A stretch of DNA of 10,484 nt from positions 1 through 10,484 of the forward strand of contig URUZ01000178.1 in assembly GCA_900551225.1 (NCBI GenBank), written 5' to 3'. The position numbers and the translations under genes are program-made. Shown piece after piece: positions 6,906 to 10,484 of the stretch. This stretch comes from an uncultured Clostridium sp. (GTDB lineage Bacteria; Bacillota; Clostridia; Lachnospirales; Lachnospiraceae). The stretch's first letter is position 1; the number at the start of each line of letters is the position of its first letter. Under the pieces are notes generated by a model. It ran no database searches, was not told the origin of the DNA, and saw only the letters and a list, made by a program, of their open reading frames with translations.

Positions 6906-8180
6906 TTGGGAGCCACAATATCTGAAAAAATACTGGCCGCCCATGCCGGGCGGGATACAGTTAGCCCAGGCGAAATTGTTTTCGCCAGTGCGGACTGCCT
7001 GATCTCCAATGAGATCAATGCAGCGATGTGTTTTAACGAGTACGACAGATTGGAGTGCCGGCGTATCTATGATAAAGAAAAGCTGGTGATTGTACCGGAC
7101 CATTACGCCCCAAACAAGGATATTGCATCCGCGCAGCAGTGCAAGGCTGTTCGGGAATTCTGCCGCAGAGAACAGCTGCCCCACTATTATGAGGTGGGAA
7201 GGATGGGAATTGAACATGTTCTGCTCCACGAAAAAGGATTTGTGGCGCCCGGGGAACTGATTATCGGGGTGGATTCCCATTCCTGCACCCACGGCGCCAT
7301 GGGCGCTTTCTCCGTCGGGGTGGCCAGCACAGATATGCTGTGTGTGATGACATTGGGAGAACTGTGGCTGAGAGTGCCGGAGACAATCAAGATCACGTTT
7401 GAGGGAGATCTGCCTGAGGGGATTGTGGGAAAGGATTTGATCCTTTACACAATTGGAAGGCTGGGATTGGAGGGCGCGCGGTATAAAGCAATTGAATTCT
7501 ATGGAGCGGCGATTGAAAGCCTGTCCATGGACAGCCGGTTTTCACTGTGCAATATGGCGGTGGAGTGCGGAGCTAAAACGGCTATTATTCCCGCGGATGA
7601 GATCACCATGGCATATGCCGGGAAGCGGTGCGGCCGTCCGTTTACGCCGGTATATGCGGACATGGATGCTGTCTATGACGCGGAGTATACCTGGGACGTC
7701 AGCAAAATGACGCCGCAGGTGGCCATACCCCCTAACCCCGCAGGCGTATACCCCGTGGACCAGCTGACTGCGGAAAAGATTCCCATAGATCAGGTATTTG
7801 TGGGTTCCTGTACAAATGGACGCATGGAAGATATGCGGATTGCCGCAGATATTTTAAAAGGCCGCAGCGTGTCTGAGAATGTCCGTATGATTGTTATACC
7901 CGGCAGCCAGGAGGTGTATCTGGAGGCCATGAGGGAAGGCCTCTTTGAAACAATGATCCAGGCAGGGGCAGTGGTGAGCACACCTACCTGCGGCCCCTGC
8001 GTGGGCGGACACATGGGATTACTGGCAGCTGGTGAGCGGTGCGTGTCCACATCCAACCGCAATTTTGAGGGGCGGATGGGACATGTGGACAGCCAGGTAT
8101 ATCTGTCGGGGCCTGCAGTTGCGGCGGCATCTGCCGTGCTGGGCTACCTGGCATCTCCTGAGGAGGTGATTGTATCATGA
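6906..8180 (+). CDS. LeuC-type hydro-lyase large subunit (aconitase superfamily, [4Fe-4S])
   Basis: A 424-residue catalytic subunit matching the shorter archaeal/anaerobe LeuC/homoaconitase type (about 420). It begins with ISEKILAAHAGRD. DSHSCTHGAMGAF (123-135) matches the active-site DSH motif. Three cysteines fit the cluster ligands: C302 in VGSCTNGR and C362 and C365 in TPTCGPCVGGHMG. Members dehydrate and rehydrate hydroxy-acids such as 3-isopropylmalate, homocitrate, citramalate or 2,3-dimethylmalate. The four-base overlap with the small-subunit gene (ATGA at 8177) indicates stoichiometric, coupled translation. No other leucine-biosynthesis gene is present. The setting beside a carboxylate transporter, an aldolase-fold protein and a triose-type kinase argues for a catabolic dehydratase or isomerase rather than leucine synthesis, so I give no leu symbol. 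Translation starts at TTG. Family call is firm; the substrate is unknown. Confidence 0.93.
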   Translation: MGATISEKILAAHAGRDTVSPGEIVFASADCLISNEINAAMCFNEYDRLECRRIYDKEKLVIVPDHYAPNKDIASAQQCKAVREFCRREQLPHYYEVGRMGIEHVLLHEKGFVAPGELIIGVDSHSCTHGAMGAFSVGVASTDMLCVMTLGELWLRVPETIKITFEGDLPEGIVGKDLILYTIGRLGLEGARYKAIEFYGAAIESLSMDSRFSLCNMAVECGAKTAIIPADEITMAYAGKRCGRPFTPVYADMDAVYDAEYTWDVSKMTPQVAIPPNPAGVYPVDQLTAEKIPIDQVFVGSCTNGRMEDMRIAADILKGRSVSENVRMIVIPGSQEVYLEAMREGLFETMIQAGAVVSTPTCGPCVGGHMGLLAAGERCVSTSNRNFEGRMGHVDSQVYLSGPAVAAASAVLGYLASPEEVIVS

Positions 8181-8695
8181 TACAGGTTTTATCTGGAAAT
8201 GTATGGAAATTTGGTGACCACATTGACACGGATATGATTATTCCCAGCCGTTATCTAATTACAGACAACGAAGCGGAGCTGGGCAGCCATGCATTTGAGG
8301 ACCATTGTCCTGGTTTTGCGGGGCAGGCCGCTGCCGGAGATATCCTGGTGGCAGGCCGTAACTTTGGCTGTGGCAGCTCTCGGGAACATGCACCCTTGGC
8401 TATACGGGGCGCGGGCATTTCCTGTATAATTGCCGAGTCCTTTGCACGGACGTTTTTCCGCAACTGCATCAACCGCGGATTCCTGGCACTGGAAGTGCCA
8501 AACGCCGGAAAGCTCATCAATGAAGGCGATCACATTTCTGTGGATCTGGAACAGGGGATCATCACAAACAGCCGTAGTGGCGCTACCTATCCCATCAGAT
8601 CCATGCCGCCTTTTATCCAGGAGATCTGTGAGGGCGGCGGACTGTATTATTACATTCAAAAACAACTGCTGCTCAGAAAAGGGGAACCGAGATGA
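8177..8695 (+). CDS. LeuD-type hydro-lyase small subunit (aconitase swivel domain)
   Basis: A 172-residue swivel-domain partner of the preceding subunit, of the short LeuD/homoaconitase type (about 160-170). KFGDHIDTDMIIPSRYL (11-27) and NFGCGSSREHAPLA (62-75), followed by ESFARTFFRNCINRGF (87-102), are the family hallmarks. They include the Ser-Ser-Arg substrate-contacting motif and the RNCINRG stretch. The substrate-recognition loop after RY reads YLIT (26-29). In methanogen enzymes I recall YLRT for homoaconitase and YLVY for isopropylmalate isomerase. Ile in the discriminating position points to a small aliphatic group on the substrate rather than an extra carboxylate, though this is an extrapolation. 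A strong ribosome binding site, GGAGGTGAT (8162-8170), lies within the large-subunit gene. The stop overlaps the dhaK start by four bases. Confidence 0.92.
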   Translation: MIQVLSGNVWKFGDHIDTDMIIPSRYLITDNEAELGSHAFEDHCPGFAGQAAAGDILVAGRNFGCGSSREHAPLAIRGAGISCIIAESFARTFFRNCINRGFLALEVPNAGKLINEGDHISVDLEQGIITNSRSGATYPIRSMPPFIQEICEGGGLYYYIQKQLLLRKGEPR

Positions 8696-9681
8696 AAAAA
8701 ATCATGAACCAACCAGGGACAATTGTGGAGGAGATGCTCCAGGGGCTGGCACTTTGTGATCCCAGACTTGCCTGTTTTCCGGAAAAACGGGTGATTGCCC
8801 GTAAAGAAAAGACAGAGAAGGTGGGGCTTGTCACAGCAGGAGGAAGCGGCCACGAACCGGCCCATGCAGGGTATGTAGGGATGGGGATGCTGGATGCGGC
8901 GGTGGCGGGCAATGTCTTCGCCTCCCCCAGCCCGGATCAGATGTTAAAGGGCATAGAAGAAGCCAATACAGGAAGAGGCGTTTTGATGATTCTGAAGAAT
9001 TATACAGGGGATCTGATGAACTTTTCCATGGCAAAGGAACTGGCGGAGATGGAAGACATCACTGTAGACAGCGTGGTGGTGAAGGATGATGTGGCGGTGC
9101 CGGACAGTACATATTCTGCCGGGCGCCGGGGAATCGCCGGGACGGTGTTTATACACAAAATTGCAGGAGCTAAAGCCCGGCAGGGAGCAGACCTGGATCA
9201 GGTTAAGCAGGCAGCCTGCAAGGCAATTGGCCGGCTTCGCACCATGGGAATGTCTATGACTGCCTGCACCTTACCGGGTCTGGAAAAACCTGGGTTTAAG
9301 CTGGATGAAAATGAAATCGAGATCGGGATGGGGATTCATGGGGAACCGGGAATTGAAAAGACCGTTATGAAAACCTCCCGGGAAATTGCAGAGATTTTGT
9401 TGGAGAAAATCCTGGCCGATTATGATTACCATGGCGCAGAGGCGGCGATGCTGGTTAACGGCCTTGGCGGAACGCCTCTGATGGAGTTGTATGTGTTTGC
9501 CAGGGATGCGGCAGAGATTTTGGAGGAAAAAGGCGTAATTCTATCCCGGGTCTATGTGGGAAATTATATGACTGCACTGGATATGGCAGGGTGCTCTATC
9601 TCCCTGCTGAAGCTGGATGGGGAGCTGACGGGGCTGTTGGACGCTCCCTGCGATACACCTGCATGGAAGCAGTTACCATAG
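8692..9681 (+). CDS. dhaK: Dihydroxyacetone kinase substrate-binding subunit (DhaK)
   Basis: A 329-residue DhaK-domain protein, normal for the stand-alone subunit. It binds a short hydroxy-ketone or aldehyde, covalently through a histidine, for phosphorylation by DhaL. TAGGSGHEPAHAGYVG (48-63) is the signature glycine-rich motif, with H54 corresponding to the catalytic His of the substrate pocket. NYTGD (103-107) supplies the Asp that contacts substrate, and GMGIHGEPG (212-220) carries H216, which fits the residue that forms the hemiaminal with the carbonyl. LVNGLGGTPLMELY is also typical. The gene overlaps the hydro-lyase small subunit by four bases and is eight bases from dhaL. The position in a carboxylate operon implies that the pathway yields a triose- or tetrose-like carbonyl. 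Dihydroxyacetone itself is only one possibility, since relatives act on erythrulose. Confidence 0.93.
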   Translation: MKKIMNQPGTIVEEMLQGLALCDPRLACFPEKRVIARKEKTEKVGLVTAGGSGHEPAHAGYVGMGMLDAAVAGNVFASPSPDQMLKGIEEANTGRGVLMILKNYTGDLMNFSMAKELAEMEDITVDSVVVKDDVAVPDSTYSAGRRGIAGTVFIHKIAGAKARQGADLDQVKQAACKAIGRLRTMGMSMTACTLPGLEKPGFKLDENEIEIGMGIHGEPGIEKTVMKTSREIAEILLEKILADYDYHGAEAAMLVNGLGGTPLMELYVFARDAAEILEEKGVILSRVYVGNYMTALDMAGCSISLLKLDGELTGLLDAPCDTPAWKQLP

Positions 9682-9689
9682 GAGAACTT

Positions 9690-10346
9690 ATGATGATAAA
9701 AATGGATTGCAGCCAATATTTTAACTATCTGGACGAGGCGGCTCAAGTTATCCGGGAACAGAAGGATTACATCACAGAGCTGGATGCGGCTATCGCCGAT
9801 GGAGATCACTGGCTGAATATTACAATTGGGTTTGACAAATTACTGCAGCTGCGGGAATCGCTGACCTGCGCCCAGGATTTTAAGGAATTTTTTAAAAATC
9901 TGGCCATGGCGGTGATGTCCGCCATGGGCGGAACGTCAGGTGCGCTTTATGGAAGTGCTTATCTTGCCGCGGCGAAAGCTTTTGGAGGAATCCGGTATCT
10001 GGACGCAGATCATATTGGTAAGATGCTGACCTGCTGGTCAGAGGCGCTGATGAAGCGGGGGAATACAAAACCGGGAGATAAAACCATGGTGGATGCAGTT
10101 TATCCGGCAGCAGCAGCCTACAATCTTGCCTTATCTCAAGGACGGAACTGCCGGGAATCCCTTTTGATCATGAAAGAAAAGGCCCAGGAAGGCGCCGAAA
10201 GCACGAGGGAAATGGAAGCGGCCAAAGGACGCGCCAGCAACCAGCCGGGAAAAGGTGTTGGACATCTGGACCCCGGGGCGGTGACAATGGCGATTCAGCT
10301 GGGCTGCCTGGCCGATTATCTTATAAAACATTGCTTGGAGAGATAG
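9690..10346 (+). CDS. dhaL: Dihydroxyacetone kinase nucleotide-binding subunit (DhaL)
   Basis: A 218-residue helical subunit that holds the nucleotide and two Mg ions and transfers phosphate to the substrate on DhaK. LDAAIADGDHWLNITIGF (31-48) holds the three Mg-binding Asp residues (D32, D37, D39). GGTSGALYGSA (80-90), KPGDKTMVDAVYPA (127-140) and KGVGHLDPGA (188-197) are conserved nucleotide-site motifs. Two departures are seen: Trp41 replaces the usual Gly after DGDH, and the common ASYLGERS stretch reads ASNQPGKG (182-189). GGAG (9681-9684) overlaps the dhaK stop and precedes tandem ATGs at 9690 and 9693. The first is chosen and either is possible. The open frame reaches back to 9591 within dhaK, but that form has no family match. 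No DhaM gene is in the window, so it is open whether the phosphate donor is a phosphotransferase protein encoded elsewhere or ATP. Confidence 0.92.
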   Translation: MMIKMDCSQYFNYLDEAAQVIREQKDYITELDAAIADGDHWLNITIGFDKLLQLRESLTCAQDFKEFFKNLAMAVMSAMGGTSGALYGSAYLAAAKAFGGIRYLDADHIGKMLTCWSEALMKRGNTKPGDKTMVDAVYPAAAAYNLALSQGRNCRESLLIMKEKAQEGAESTREMEAAKGRASNQPGKGVGHLDPGAVTMAIQLGCLADYLIKHCLER

Positions 10347-10357
10347 ACAAAAAGGAG

Positions 10358-10484
10358 CAGTGTGCTTGACGGGTTCTTTCTTGGTTTGGGTAAATGGGGA
10401 TTTAGGCGTGGAAAGGTTACGCGGGCGGAGTTAGATGCATCCGTCCGTGAGAGCCAGGGGCTGCGGGCGGGAAGGTTCGGGGAC
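10358..10484 (+). repeat. Right copy of the outward-facing imperfect inverted repeat
   Basis: The core at 10372-10427 matches the minus strand of 87-141 (about 46 of 57 aligned columns identical by hand). Shared blocks are GGTTCTTTCT, TTTGGG, TTAGGCG and TACGCGG. Weaker similarity continues to the window end, so it is probably truncated. A frame from GTG at 10362 stays open to the end and has AAGGAG (10352-10357) upstream, but the left copy is not open in the corresponding frame and I recognise no protein. No convincing intrinsic terminator for the operon is seen between 10347 and 10484. Confidence 0.6.

Noticed and set aside
6906..8695. Annotating the hydro-lyase pair as leucine biosynthesis leuCD
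   Set aside because: No leuA or leuB is nearby, and the pair is locked in an operon with a carboxylate transporter and a carbonyl kinase, so a catabolic role is more likely.
10349..10385. Possible terminator after dhaL (AGCA-GTG-TGCT followed by T-rich sequence)
   Set aside because: The stem is only four base pairs and the T-rich part is interrupted and distant. It is not a credible intrinsic terminator.
10362..10484. Possible partial gene starting at GTG 10362 with AAGGAG upstream, open to the window end
   Set aside because: Most of it is the right-hand repeat, whose left copy is not open in the matching frame. The 41 codons (Arg/Gly rich) match nothing I know. Sequence beyond the window would settle it.

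Overview
The window reads as one catabolic gene cluster from a moderately GC-rich Firmicute, most likely a gut Lachnospiraceae/Clostridium relative. That placement is an inference from strong purine-rich ribosome binding sites, a lipoprotein-type solute-binding protein, codon use and the gene set. There is no rRNA or other taxonomic marker. All eight supported genes lie on the + strand.

Layout: (1) Bases 1-317 hold no convincing gene. They contain an outward-facing repeat (about 1-155) and a promoter region. (2) 318-1118 encodes a divergent HpcH/HpaI (aldolase/citrate lyase fold) protein. (3) 1204-3687 encodes an 827-residue MalT-like ATPase regulator with a C-terminal LuxR-type helix-turn-helix. 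(4) 3795-10346 is a tight seven-gene operon: a tripartite tricarboxylate transporter (tctC, tctB, tctA), a two-subunit LeuCD-type hydro-lyase, and the two subunits of a dihydroxyacetone-type kinase (dhaK, dhaL). Gaps are 4-bp overlaps up to 26 bp. (5) 10347-10484 holds a second copy of the left-end repeat in inverted orientation.

Working model (inference): TctCBA imports a carboxylate, the LeuCD-like enzyme dehydrates or isomerises it, the HpcH-like protein cleaves a C-C bond, and DhaKL phosphorylates a short hydroxy-ketone or aldehyde product. I do not recognise this combination as a named pathway. The substrate cannot be read from the sequence.

The two most useful non-coding observations are these. 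First, a near-identical element of about 27 bp overlaps the -35 region of both the aldolase promoter and the transporter-operon promoter, so it is the likely operator of the MalT-like regulator encoded between them. Second, a pair of diverged, outward-facing inverted repeats brackets the whole cluster.
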